From Isoptericola cucumis (GTDB taxonomy: Bacteria; Actinomycetota; Actinomycetes; Actinomycetales; Cellulomonadaceae), in assembly GCF_014635665.1 (NCBI RefSeq), contig NZ_BMDG01000001.1, positions 186,001 through 250,000 of the forward strand: DNA of 64,000 nt, given 5' to 3'. The position numbers were made by a program, and so were the translations under genes. The notes beneath the pieces were generated by a model, which did not search any database, was not told the DNA's origin, and saw only the letters and a list, made by a program, of their open reading frames with translations. Positions within the stretch are counted from its first letter, which is position 1, and the number at the start of each line of letters is the position of its first letter. Positions 27,490 through 35,891 of the stretch are shown here, one piece after another.

Positions 27490-28971
27490 ATGGACACCAG
27501 CACCCCCGCGCCGGCCGACGGCGCCCCCACCGGCGACGCGCGGTCGCCGCACTGGAAGCTCGGCCCCTTCGACGTCCGGCTGCCCTTCGTGCACTACCGC
27601 ATCGAGTGGCCGGACTACACGCAGGGCCTCGTCATGTGCGCCGTCGACCTGTCGGCGATCCCGCTGCTCATGGAGCTGCTCGGGATGCCGTTCGAGGTCG
27701 GCCTCGCCGTCGTCGTGCTCAACGGCCTCCTCTACCTGCTGCACCACCTGCTCGGCGACCCGGTGGTGCCCGGCTGGATCACGCCCGCCATCCCGTTGGT
27801 GATGGTCTACTGCCAGCAGTTCCCCGAGGGGCCCGAGCGGGTGCACGCCCTCATCGCCTTCCAGCTGATGCTGGCGGCGCTCTCGATCTTCCTCGGCGTC
27901 AGCGGGCTCGCGGCGAAGGTGGTGCGGTTCGTCCCGAACGCGCTGCGTGCGGGCGTCATCGTCGGCGCCGGGTTTGCCGCCGTGCAGGGAGTGTTCGCCG
28001 CCGGCGGCCGCTTCGAGACGTTCCCGTGGACCATCGCGATCACCGTCGGGCTGGCGTTCTACCTGCTGTACTCCAAGCACTTCGCCCGCCTGCAGACCCG
28101 CGGCAGGCTGTGGCGCGTCATCGGCGGACTCGGCATCCTGCCCAGCATCCTGCTGGCGGTCGTGCTCGCCCCCGTCTTCGGCGAGGCGCCGTGGCCCACG
28201 ATCGAGTGGGGCTTCAGCACGCCCGACTTCGCCACGCTGTGGAGCGAGTACACGGTGTTCGGCGTCGGGCTGCCGCCCGCGATGATGTTCCTCACCGCCG
28301 TGCCCACCGTGCTCGCCGCCTACATCGTGGTCTTCGGCGACGTGCTGCAGGCCCGCGCCGTGCTGGGCGAGGCCTCCGTCGAGCGCCCCGACGAGGCCGT
28401 GCGGTACAACCCCAACCGGGCCCACCTGATCTTCGGCGGCCGCAACGCGATCATGGGCATCATCGGCCCCGACGTCACCATGTGCGGGCCGCTGTGGGCG
28501 GCCATGCACGTCGCCATCTCCGAGCGGTACAAGAAGGGCCGCGACGCCATGCGGTCCATCTTCGGCGGCGCCGGCTCGTTCCGCTGGGGCACCAACACCG
28601 CGCTGTGGCTGATGCCGATCGTGAGCCTCGTCGAGCCCATCCTGGGCGTCGCCCTCGCCCTGACGCTGCTCATCCAGGGCTTCGTGAGCGTCAAGGTCGG
28701 GATCCTGGAGGCGCGCAGCAAGACCGACCTCGGCATCGCCGGCGTCACCGGCGCGGTCCTCGCCGTCCAGGGCGCCGCGTGGGGCTTCGCCGTCGGCATC
28801 GTGCTGTGCCTCTTCGTCTACGGTCGCCGGTTCTTCTCCGGCGAGGACGACGGGGTCATCAACCACGACGCGCCGTCCGAGGTCACCCCCAGGGCCCGCG
28901 CCGAAAGCCGCTCCGAGGCCGACTCCGACGCGCCTGACGACGACGTGCGGGAGCCCGCGACCTCGAGCTGA
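27490..28971 (+). CDS. Membrane permease of the UraA/SulP-fold (nucleobase-cation symporter 2-like)
   Basis: 493 residues with about 12-14 hydrophobic segments. The N-terminus is hydrophilic, then LPFVHYRIEWPDYTQG leads into the first helix. Loops with GAGFAAVQGVFAAGG and NAIMGIIGPDVTMCGPLWAA resemble the substrate helices of UraA-fold permeases. The last 55 residues are acidic and cytoplasmic. It follows an alcohol dehydrogenase on the same strand and probably brings in, or exports, a compound of that pathway; a nucleobase or organic anion are both possible. No strong ribosome site precedes the ATG. A hairpin follows the gene. Confidence 0.75.
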   Translation: MDTSTPAPADGAPTGDARSPHWKLGPFDVRLPFVHYRIEWPDYTQGLVMCAVDLSAIPLLMELLGMPFEVGLAVVVLNGLLYLLHHLLGDPVVPGWITPAIPLVMVYCQQFPEGPERVHALIAFQLMLAALSIFLGVSGLAAKVVRFVPNALRAGVIVGAGFAAVQGVFAAGGRFETFPWTIAITVGLAFYLLYSKHFARLQTRGRLWRVIGGLGILPSILLAVVLAPVFGEAPWPTIEWGFSTPDFATLWSEYTVFGVGLPPAMMFLTAVPTVLAAYIVVFGDVLQARAVLGEASVERPDEAVRYNPNRAHLIFGGRNAIMGIIGPDVTMCGPLWAAMHVAISERYKKGRDAMRSIFGGAGSFRWGTNTALWLMPIVSLVEPILGVALALTLLIQGFVSVKVGILEARSKTDLGIAGVTGAVLAVQGAAWGFAVGIVLCLFVYGRRFFSGEDDGVINHDAPSEVTPRARAESRSEADSDAPDDDVREPATSS

Positions 28972-28993
28972 CGCGGACGGACGACGACTGACG

Positions 28994-29028
28994 CGAGGGC
29001 CTCGGTGCGATCGGCACCGGGGCCCTCG
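28994..29028. terminator. Terminator hairpin after the permease gene
   Basis: CGAGGGCCTCGGTGC (28994-29008) pairs with 29013-29028, with one wobble or mismatch, around a 4-base loop. It separates the permease from the convergent CxxC membrane-protein gene. Confidence 0.75.
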
Positions 29029-29148
29029 TGCGTCCTCACGCCGCCATCAGCCTTTGGTCGGGTCGCCGGGCTGCATCGCTGCTTGCTGCTCGACGCGCGG
29101 TCGAAACGTCCAGGGCGAACAGCAGGTTCTCGTGAACCGTGGGGTCGG

Positions 29149-30231
29149 TCAGCGTGAGGGACTCGCCGTCGTCGGGAGCCCGGCGTGCCCGTCGCAGTGA
29201 GCGCACGCACCGCGGGTGCGGTAGTGGTACATGACCGCCGCCGCGCACAGGGTCGCGCCCCAGGCGGCGAACGTCAGATACGTGATGTAGAAGCCGAGCG
29301 GCTCCATCTCTCCCATGCGCTCGGCGGAGAGCTCGTGGATCCCGGTGACGTGCGCGGTCATGGCGACCGTGCCCAGCACCCCGTACGGCGTGATCGCGGC
29401 GGCCACCACCAGGGGCGGGATCACGGCGAGCAGCCGGGGGACGGTGCGGCCGCCGACCAGCGGGATCCAACGCGGGACGGTCTCGCCCCAGGACATGACC
29501 AGGCCGAGAGTGAGCACGGCAGCGGCGACGGCGAGCAGCGCGAGTCCCCACAGGGCGGGTGCGGTCTCGGGGGCGCTGAACTCGGCCGCGCCCTTCGTCG
29601 TGACACCGAACGGCACACCTATCGCCCAGAGCACGTGCGGCAGGGCATACCCGAGGGTGGGCACGACGACGGCCGCGTATCCCGCGGCCTTCTCCCACCG
29701 GCGCCGCTCCCCGCTGCTGCCGCCGAAGCGTCCGCAATAGCCGCAGGCTCCGTGCAGTCGCCGGCGGTACGAGACCGCGGCCCCCGCGAAGAGCACTCCT
29801 CCAAGCACGGCGAACAGCTTCACCAGGAAGGGCGGCCAGTCGATGGCGTCGAAGTGCCCGGTGAACACACTGGCCAGATCGAGGGTGAGAGTGCCGGGTG
29901 CGACGGTGACGAGCACCCCGGCGAAGACCCAGAGCATGGTGCCCGCGAGGCCGGGGCGCACGGCACCAGGTCTGACCCGCACGGTCATCAGCGCCGCGAC
30001 GGCTGCCGCCGCGCACAGGGCGGCGAGCCCGCCGAGGAGCGCCGTCGGTAGGTCGGCGTCACCGAACGGTCTGCCCCAGTCGTTGCCCAGCCCCCAGGAG
30101 AGGACGAGCGCTCCGTAGACGACGGCCCAGCCGGCGGCCGCGGGAGCGGCCCGTTCCACCCACCACGGCACCGAGGGAGACGGCCCCGGGGGCTGGAGGT
30201 CGGTGGCGGTCACGACCTGGGCAACGCGCAT
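29149..30231 (-). CDS. Polytopic membrane protein with two CxxC loops, possibly acquired
   Basis: 360 residues with about 8 hydrophobic segments. Unusual features are two short cytoplasmic or external CxxC loops: HGACGYCGRFGG after the middle helices and RGACAHCDGHAGL near the C-terminus, both capable of binding a metal or acting in thiol exchange. I recognise no named family. Similar hypothetical membrane proteins occur in streptomycetes. The start at 30231 is fixed by GGAGG 6-10 bases upstream; the longer frame would translate part of tRNA-Thr. Base composition is slightly less extreme than in neighbours and it lies beside a tRNA gene, both compatible with transfer, but no integrase is present. 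Confidence 0.7.
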   Translation of the reverse strand: MRVAQVVTATDLQPPGPSPSVPWWVERAAPAAAGWAVVYGALVLSWGLGNDWGRPFGDADLPTALLGGLAALCAAAAVAALMTVRVRPGAVRPGLAGTMLWVFAGVLVTVAPGTLTLDLASVFTGHFDAIDWPPFLVKLFAVLGGVLFAGAAVSYRRRLHGACGYCGRFGGSSGERRRWEKAAGYAAVVVPTLGYALPHVLWAIGVPFGVTTKGAAEFSAPETAPALWGLALLAVAAAVLTLGLVMSWGETVPRWIPLVGGRTVPRLLAVIPPLVVAAAITPYGVLGTVAMTAHVTGIHELSAERMGEMEPLGFYITYLTFAAWGATLCAAAVMYHYRTRGACAHCDGHAGLPTTASPSR

Positions 30232-30582
30232 GTTCCGTCCTCCGGGGAAAGGGACCGTCAGAAGGGTGGCTCTCACCTTGACCGCGGACGGAGCCGGCCG
30301 GCCTCCCCCGAGACGACGAATCCTCTCCCCCGCACGGGTGAGGAGATCTCGACAGGATCGACGCCTGCTGCGTGAGGCTGTCCCCTTCGGCTGCCTCGTC
30401 CTCGCCGTCCCTGTGACGACATCGAAGACTTCCTCGACAAGGTCGACGCCCGCTGGAAGCCCTTCCTCGACCACGGTCCTCACATGCCTTCTGGTGGCCG
30501 CGTTCCCCAGACCGGCGCCGGAGACGCAGAAGACCCCCGCGGACTCCGGACTGTTGGTCCAGGTCAGCGGAGGTTTCCGTGG
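30232..30582. other. 351-base stretch with no intact gene between the CxxC protein and tRNA-Thr
   Basis: Apart from the ribosome site of the downstream gene I see no complete gene. Reading the plus strand at about 30419-30492 gives a gene-like fragment (DIEDFLDKVDARWKPFLDHG) that is open only locally. It may be the remnant of a lost gene or of an integrated element. No hairpin or direct repeat of tRNA sequence was found. Confidence 0.4.
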
Positions 30583-30658
30583 TGGAGCCGCCTGTCGGAA
30601 TCGAACCGACGACCTATTCATTACGAGTGAATCGCTCTACCGACTGAGCTAAGGCGGC
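30583..30658 (-). tRNA. tRNA-Thr (anticodon CGT), CCA encoded
   Basis: Read on the minus strand the gene folds into a full cloverleaf. The 7-bp acceptor is GCCGCCT/AGGCGGC, the D arm GCTC-AGTCGGTA-GAGC, the anticodon stem ATTCA/TGAAT with loop CTCGTAA (anticodon CGT), and the T arm GTCGG-TTCGATT-CCGAC. The discriminator is T and CCA is encoded. CGT decodes ACG (Thr), a common codon in GC-rich genomes. It lies upstream of the CxxC membrane protein on the same strand and divergent from prsW. Confidence 0.97.
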
Positions 30659-30892
30659 GTGCTCGGACCGCGCCAGAGGGCGTCCCCCTGAACAGCGAGC
30701 GCGCCTACAGTACCTGACCGCCCGGGCGGACTCCAAAATCGTTCCGCCGAGAGGCCGAGCGCCCCCGCCGCCTCCCGACCGCCCCGCCGACGGAGCACTG
30801 TCGTCGTTCCGCGCGACAGCGCCCGGGCACGTCGGTACTTTCGCAGGTGGGGTGCCGTCCCAGGCATCCGCTCGGCTGCCTGGAGGAACCTG

Positions 30893-31819
30893 ATGCACGC
30901 GACGCCCGGACCACCGGCCACTGCGGTTGCCACCCCCCGCGGATGGTGGTGGAAGGCACTGGTCCTGGGCGCCCTGCTGTGGCTCGTGACCGCCGCCGTC
31001 ACGTACTGGACGCTGAACACGAACCTGGTGCCGACGGTCATCCTGCTGGGCAGCTTCCTCGTACCGTTCTGCGTCGTGCTGTACGTGCTCGAGCGCTCCG
31101 CGGGCGGCATCGACACCCTGCGGCTGCTGGCGGCGTTCTTCGTCGGCGGCATCTTCGGCGTGCTCGGCGCGTCGATCCTGGAGTCGCACCTGTCGCCGTC
31201 GTGGTGGATGTACGTCGGGGTGGGCGCCATCGAGGAGCTCGTCAAGATCCTCGTGTTCGTCGTGGTGGGCGTGGCCGTGATCCCGAAGACGGGGCGCTCC
31301 GGCGCGCTGCTCGGCGCCACGGTGGGCGCCGGGTTCGCGGCGTTCGAGTCGGCCGGGTACGCCTTCAACGCGAGCCTGACGCGGCTCGGGCGCATCGACC
31401 TCACCGCACTGCTGGAGACCGAGGCGATCCGCGGGCTGCTGACGCCGGTGGGCCACGTGCTGTGGACGGCCATCCTGGGCGCGGCGATCTTCCGCGCCGC
31501 CACGGCCGCCGGCCGCTACCGCCTCACGGGCCAGGTGGTGCTGGCCTACGTCGCCGTGCTCCTGCTGCACGCGCTGTGGGACTCGATGAGCTTCATCGCC
31601 GGCTACCTCGCGATCCGCATCACCGGCGGCGTGCACTACGTGCTCGCCTACGGCCAGCTGCTACCGGAGACGGCGGACAACGTCGGGCGGATCTCCACCG
31701 TGATCTACGTGGTCGGGCTCGCCGTGATCTCGCTCGTCGGCGTGCTCCTGCTGCGCGCCTGGGGGCGCGACGATCAGCAGGTCAGGCCGTCCTCCGGCAC
31801 GGTGCCGTCCACGAGGTAG
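30893..31819 (+). CDS. prsW: PrsW-family intramembrane metalloprotease
   Basis: 308 residues, about 8 membrane helices. Active-site motifs inside helices: EELVK with Glu114/Glu115, AFESAGYAF with Glu152, GHVLW with His188, and HALWD with His226. In Bacillus, PrsW cuts an anti-sigma factor to release SigW. In actinobacteria the substrate is unknown; the ECF/anti-sigma pair at the right end of this window is too far away to assign. Start 30893 is set by GGAGG 6 bases upstream. Its last 46 bases overlap the convergent hydrolase gene, so no terminator lies between them. Confidence 0.93.
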   Translation: MHATPGPPATAVATPRGWWWKALVLGALLWLVTAAVTYWTLNTNLVPTVILLGSFLVPFCVVLYVLERSAGGIDTLRLLAAFFVGGIFGVLGASILESHLSPSWWMYVGVGAIEELVKILVFVVVGVAVIPKTGRSGALLGATVGAGFAAFESAGYAFNASLTRLGRIDLTALLETEAIRGLLTPVGHVLWTAILGAAIFRAATAAGRYRLTGQVVLAYVAVLLLHALWDSMSFIAGYLAIRITGGVHYVLAYGQLLPETADNVGRISTVIYVVGLAVISLVGVLLLRAWGRDDQQVRPSSGTVPSTR

Positions 31820-33342
31820 TCCTCCACCGCGCCGGCGACGCAGTCGTTGGAACGCCCGTAGGCCGTGTGCCCCTCGCCCTCGTACGAGACGAGGACGCCG
31901 GAGTCGAGCGTGTCGGCCAGGCCCTCCGCCCACACGTACGGCGTGGCCGGGTCGTTGGTGGTGCCGACGACGACGATGGGCGGCGCGCCCTTCGCGTGCA
32001 GGTCGAACTCCTTCTCGACCTCCGGGTACGGCCAGTCGGCGCACGACGCGCCGCCGTAGGAGAAGAACCGGCCGACGGTGGGCGCGGCCTTCTCGATCTC
32101 GGCCGCCTCCGCGCGCATCGTGTCCGCGTCGGTGGCACCGCGGTCGTCGAGGCAGTTCACCGCGCGGAAGCCCTCGGACGAGTTCGTGGAGAACGACCCG
32201 TCGGAGTTGCGGTCGTTGTAGAAGTCCGCGAGGTACAGGAGCATGTCGCCCTTGCGCTCGGTGATCGCCTCGTCGAGCGCCTGCGTCAGCAGCGGCCAGC
32301 TCCCCTCGTCGTACAGCGTCACGGCGACGCCGTAGAAGGCGAGGGTCTGGGTCACGTCACGGTTCGGGTCGGACGTCGGGAACGGGTGCTCGTACGCCTC
32401 GTCGAGGACGGCGCGCACCTGCTTCATGCCGTCGTCGACCGACCCCGTCAGCGGGCACTCGGCGCCCGCCTGGCAGTCCGCGACGTAGGCGCGCAGCGCG
32501 TTCTCGAACCCGACCGCCTGCCCCTTCGAGACCTCGTCGGCGGACAGCGACGTGTCGATCGCGCCGTCCAGCACCAGGCGGCCCGCGCGGTCCGGGAACA
32601 GCCCCGCGTACGTGGCGCCGAGCTGCGTGCCGTACGAGTAGCCGAGGTAGTGCAGCTGCTCGTCGCCGAGCACCGCCCGCAGCATGTCCATGTCGCGTGC
32701 CGCGCTCTGCGTGTCCACCTGCCCCAGCAGCTCGCCGGTGTTCTCGGCGCAGGCCTCGCCCCAGGCGCGCGCCTCGGCGGCCATGGCCTTCAGGCCGGCG
32801 TCGTCCGTGGCGAAGTCCTTGCTCAGCGACTCGTCCTTGCGGGCGTCGTCGAAGCAGGTGACGGGGGTGGAGCCGCCCACCCCGCGCGGGTCGAAGCCGA
32901 CGATGTCGAACGACTTGCGCAGCGGCTCCCCGAACGTCCCCGACGCGGACCGCACGAAGTCGATCCCCGACCCGCCGGGCCCGCCCGGGTTCACCAGGAG
33001 CGACCCGGTCTTCTTCTTGCCCTCCGCGCGGGTGCGTACCAGCGCGAGCTCGATCGTGCCGGCGTCCGCGTCGTGCCACGACTGCGGCGCGGACGCCGTC
33101 GCGCACTCGAAGCCGTCCTCGCAGTCCTTCCACTCCAGGGACTGGCCGTAGAACTCCTCGAACCCCTTCGGCGCGCCCTCGGCGTTGGTCGCGCCGCCCG
33201 TGGCCCCCTCGCTCTCGGCCGGCGACTGCTCCTTGGCAGGGGCTGAGCACCCCGCGAGGAGGAGCGCGCCGGAGAGCAGGACGGCGGCGGCGCGGCGGGC
33301 GGTCGTACGGCGGGTGGTCGTGCGGCGCGCGTCGGAGTTCAC
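31774..33342 (-). CDS. Lipoprotein alpha/beta hydrolase, tripeptidyl-aminopeptidase (TAP)-like
   Basis: 522 residues. The N-terminus has an arginine-rich n-region, hydrophobic core and lipobox LLAGC, so the enzyme should be lipid-anchored outside the membrane. The triad is Ser236 in GYSYGTQLG, Asp464 in TNDPATPY and His492 in GEGHTAYG. The C-terminal part matches the TAP-like domain of Streptomyces SlpD/SlpE and tripeptidyl aminopeptidases, which cut small peptides. The GTG at 33342 is used (AGGTAGG upstream); a longer GTG start adds eight residues. The extreme 3' end overlaps prsW. In related genomes this gene commonly lies near tmk-holB and tRNA-Thr, as here. Confidence 0.93.
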   Translation of the reverse strand: MNSDARRTTTRRTTARRAAAVLLSGALLLAGCSAPAKEQSPAESEGATGGATNAEGAPKGFEEFYGQSLEWKDCEDGFECATASAPQSWHDADAGTIELALVRTRAEGKKKTGSLLVNPGGPGGSGIDFVRSASGTFGEPLRKSFDIVGFDPRGVGGSTPVTCFDDARKDESLSKDFATDDAGLKAMAAEARAWGEACAENTGELLGQVDTQSAARDMDMLRAVLGDEQLHYLGYSYGTQLGATYAGLFPDRAGRLVLDGAIDTSLSADEVSKGQAVGFENALRAYVADCQAGAECPLTGSVDDGMKQVRAVLDEAYEHPFPTSDPNRDVTQTLAFYGVAVTLYDEGSWPLLTQALDEAITERKGDMLLYLADFYNDRNSDGSFSTNSSEGFRAVNCLDDRGATDADTMRAEAAEIEKAAPTVGRFFSYGGASCADWPYPEVEKEFDLHAKGAPPIVVVGTTNDPATPYVWAEGLADTLDSGVLVSYEGEGHTAYGRSNDCVAGAVEDYLVDGTVPEDGLTC

Positions 33343-33435
33343 GCGGCCAAACCTACCTGCCGGCACCGCCCGCCCGGCACACGGTTCTGGGTGCCGGACG
33401 CCGCCCGGCGAGGGCGGCGCCCGGGCCCGCGGACC

Positions 33436-34065
33436 TCAGTCCGCGGGCTGCCAGGCCATCGGCCCCGGCTTGCCGGGCGCAGGCCGCGGCTTCACCTCGA
33501 CCCGGCCCTCGCCGGCGAGCCGGACGGGTACCGGGGAGGACGCGTCCACGTCGTCGGGCACCGCCACCACGCTCGTGGTCGGCATGTAGTCCATCGTGCA
33601 GATCTTGTCCGCGGGCGGGTCGACCAGGCGCACGACGACGGACTCGTGGCCGTCGTCCCAGTCCGCGGTGGCCTCCGCCAGGCGCGGGCACGAGCTCGAC
33701 CCGTACGTGACGACGAACAGGCGCCCGTCGGCCGGGGACCACCCCACGCCCACGGGCGCGTCCATCGTCCCCTCCACGCCGTCGGGCAGCCCGCGCACGC
33801 TCTCCCCCGGCTCGAGGTCCGACGGCGCCGGGTCGGGCTCCGCGGGCGTCTCGTCCGGGTCGGACGGCTCGGTGGGCTCGGGCTCGGTGGGCTCCGGCTC
33901 GGTGGGCTCGGGCTCCGTGGGCTCCGGCTCGGTGGGCGACGCCGACGACCCGTCGGACGACCCGCCCGGCGCCCCCGGGTCGGCGCACCCGGCGGCGAGC
34001 AGCGCGAGCAGCGCCACCGCACCGACCGCGCCCACGCCCCGCACCCTCGATCGCAGCAGGCTCAT
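33436..34065 (-). CDS. Hypothetical lipoprotein with TEPEP repeats
   Basis: 209 residues. Lipobox LLAAGC at about 20-25 follows a hydrophobic signal. Residues about 35-65 are an extended low-complexity linker, mostly TEPEP repeats, that would hold the C-terminal domain away from the membrane. The C-terminal domain (about 75-205) has two cysteines (SSSCPRLAEATADW, DKICTMDYMP) that may form a disulfide. No known domain recognised. It starts seven bases before the hypX stop, on the same strand, so it may be the last gene of that operon. Confidence 0.75.
   Translation of the reverse strand: MSLLRSRVRGVGAVGAVALLALLAAGCADPGAPGGSSDGSSASPTEPEPTEPEPTEPEPTEPEPTEPSDPDETPAEPDPAPSDLEPGESVRGLPDGVEGTMDAPVGVGWSPADGRLFVVTYGSSSCPRLAEATADWDDGHESVVVRLVDPPADKICTMDYMPTTSVVAVPDDVDASSPVPVRLAGEGRVEVKPRPAPGKPGPMAWQPAD
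33866..33936. repeat. 15-bp tandem repeats coding TEPEP
   Basis: About 4.7 copies of GGCTCGGTGGGCTC(G/C), with single-base changes, inside the lipoprotein gene. They keep the reading frame (15 bases), so copy number could vary without loss of the gene. Confidence 0.8.
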
Positions 34066-34072
34066 CGTCCGA

Positions 34073-35782
34073 TCATCCCGCAACCGCGCCGGCGAGCACG
34101 CGCCCGTCGGCGAACCGCAGGTGCGCCGGGGTGGCGACCGGGGCGGCCTTGCGCAGGAAGTCGCGGCGCTTCGCCGCGAAGCCGCGGCGGTCGTCGAAGA
34201 GGTCGCGCGCCATCTCGGACAGCTCGATCGTGCGGAAGTACGACAGCGGCCGGTCCGGACGCCGGCTCGCGGCGGCCGCCAGCGCCGCCTGCCGCTCCTC
34301 GCCCCCGGTGAGGGCGGCGGCCCGGCCGGCCAGCCAGCGGTCGAACGACGCCGCGTCGCGCGGGCCGACCGCGTCGACGAGACCCGCCGCGGCCGCCTGC
34401 CCGGCCGACACCGGGAGCTTGGCGCCCAGCAGCTCGTCGGCGGCGGCCTCCCCGAGTCGCGCCGCGACGGTCCACGTGTGCAGCTCCGAGCCGAAGATGC
34501 CCATGTCGTAGTACGGGTTGAGCACCACGCCGTCGCGGGCGACGACGACGTCCGCGCACAGGCCGGTCATGACGCCGCCGGCGCCCGCGTTGGCGGTGAA
34601 CGCCGCGACGGTGAGCTGGTCGGCGCGGGCGATCGCCTCGCACAGGTCGTCGATCGCCTGGATGTTCGCCCACGCCTCCGCGGCCGGGTCTGCGGCGGCC
34701 TCGATCATGCCCAGGTGGATGCCGTTGGAGAACGCGTGCTCGGTGCCGCGCACCACGAGCACGCTCGTGTCCTCCGTGAGCGCCTTCTCCACGGCGGTGG
34801 TGAGCCGGCGGCACTGCGCCGTGTGCATGGCCCCGCTGTACGACCGGATCGTGAGGTAGCCGACGTCGCCGACGCGCTCGTAGACGGACTCGGCGAGCAC
34901 GGCCGGCACCGGCCGGTAGGGCACGCCGCGCACGTCCAGCACCTCGGCCGCCGGCAGCTTCGTGCCGCGCCGCTCGGCCAGCGTGGCCGCGTAGCCCACC
35001 CACAGGGTCCCCCGGCCGGTGGCGATCGCGACGGCGTCCCCGTCACGACCCACGATCGTGCCGGGCGCGACCTCGTGCCCCGCGCCGTCGAGGTCGTCGA
35101 CCGGCTCCCCGACCGCCGCGTCGAACAGGCAGTAGCGCTCCCCCGCCAGGGTGGCGGGCGCGCCGGGCGCGCCGTCGGCCGCGGCGACGGTCCGCGCGAG
35201 CTCCTCCGCCGGGCGGGTCCAGTCCAGCTCGAAGGCGGCACGGCGCAGCAGGGGCAGCTCGCCCGTCCCGGCCACCTCGCGCTCCAGGAGGGCGGGGTCC
35301 GTGGGGGCCTCGCCGGCCGCGACCTTGCGGAGCACCTCGTCGACGCACGCCATCGCCGCGTCGGCGACGAGCCCGTTGTACAGGGCGCTCTTGGCGACCG
35401 GCGGCGACGGCATCGCGAACGTCGACGTCGCCCACACCGGCCCGGCGTCCATCTCCTCGACCGTGGACAGCGCGGTCACGCCCCACCGCTCACGACCGTC
35501 CAGGACGGCGTGGTCGAGGGACGACGGGCCGCGGTCGCCCACGGGCCCGGGGTGCACGACGACGGTGGTCCACCGGTCCCAGACCTCGCGCGGGACGCGG
35601 TGCTTGAGGAACGGCGCCAGGACGAGGTCCGGGGCGATCTCCTCGACGCGCCTGGTGAGGTCCTCCGGAGAATCGAACGTGGGCGCCAGCTCGACGCCGA
35701 CGTCATACCCCCGGTCCACCAGATGGGCCCACACGCGCTGTGTGAGCCCGTTGAACGCCGAGACGAGCAACAGGATCCTCAT
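34073..35782 (-). CDS. hypX: HypX, CO-forming enzyme for NiFe-hydrogenase maturation
   Basis: HypX moves the formyl group of 10-formyl-tetrahydrofolate to CoA and then releases CO, the ligand for the hydrogenase iron, in aerobic bacteria. The 569 residues have the two expected halves. The first is an N-terminal formyltransferase-like domain (about 1-260, VHPGPVGDRGPSSLDHAVLD). The second is a C-terminal enoyl-CoA hydratase-like domain (about 285-560; FSNGIHLGMIEAA, ANAGAGGVMTGL, DGVVLNPYYDMGIFGSE). No hydrogenase or other hyp gene is within at least 34 kb to the left or 28 kb to the right. Start at 35782 is the first ATG. Confidence 0.92.
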   Translation of the reverse strand: MRILLLVSAFNGLTQRVWAHLVDRGYDVGVELAPTFDSPEDLTRRVEEIAPDLVLAPFLKHRVPREVWDRWTTVVVHPGPVGDRGPSSLDHAVLDGRERWGVTALSTVEEMDAGPVWATSTFAMPSPPVAKSALYNGLVADAAMACVDEVLRKVAAGEAPTDPALLEREVAGTGELPLLRRAAFELDWTRPAEELARTVAAADGAPGAPATLAGERYCLFDAAVGEPVDDLDGAGHEVAPGTIVGRDGDAVAIATGRGTLWVGYAATLAERRGTKLPAAEVLDVRGVPYRPVPAVLAESVYERVGDVGYLTIRSYSGAMHTAQCRRLTTAVEKALTEDTSVLVVRGTEHAFSNGIHLGMIEAAADPAAEAWANIQAIDDLCEAIARADQLTVAAFTANAGAGGVMTGLCADVVVARDGVVLNPYYDMGIFGSELHTWTVAARLGEAAADELLGAKLPVSAGQAAAAGLVDAVGPRDAASFDRWLAGRAAALTGGEERQAALAAAASRRPDRPLSYFRTIELSEMARDLFDDRRGFAAKRRDFLRKAAPVATPAHLRFADGRVLAGAVAG

Positions 35783-35891
35783 GCCAACCCCCAGTCAGGT
35801 CCGGGAGCCACCATGGCCCCCGCCGCGGAACACCTCACCGCATCCAGGGGTGATCAGGCAACTGTCGCCCTGATACGCCGACCGGTGGAGG

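Noticed and set aside
29036-29160. Possible separate C-terminal fragment (HENLLFALDVSTARRAAS) after the CxxC membrane protein
   Set aside because: It is in a shifted frame of the gene end, has no start or ribosome site, and overlaps the real stop region; kept only as a weak hint of a remnant.
30232-30652. N-terminal extension of the CxxC protein and a plus-strand 149-codon frame through tRNA-Thr
   Set aside because: Both translate the tRNA gene itself and have no ribosome site; a strong GGAGG supports the start at 30231.
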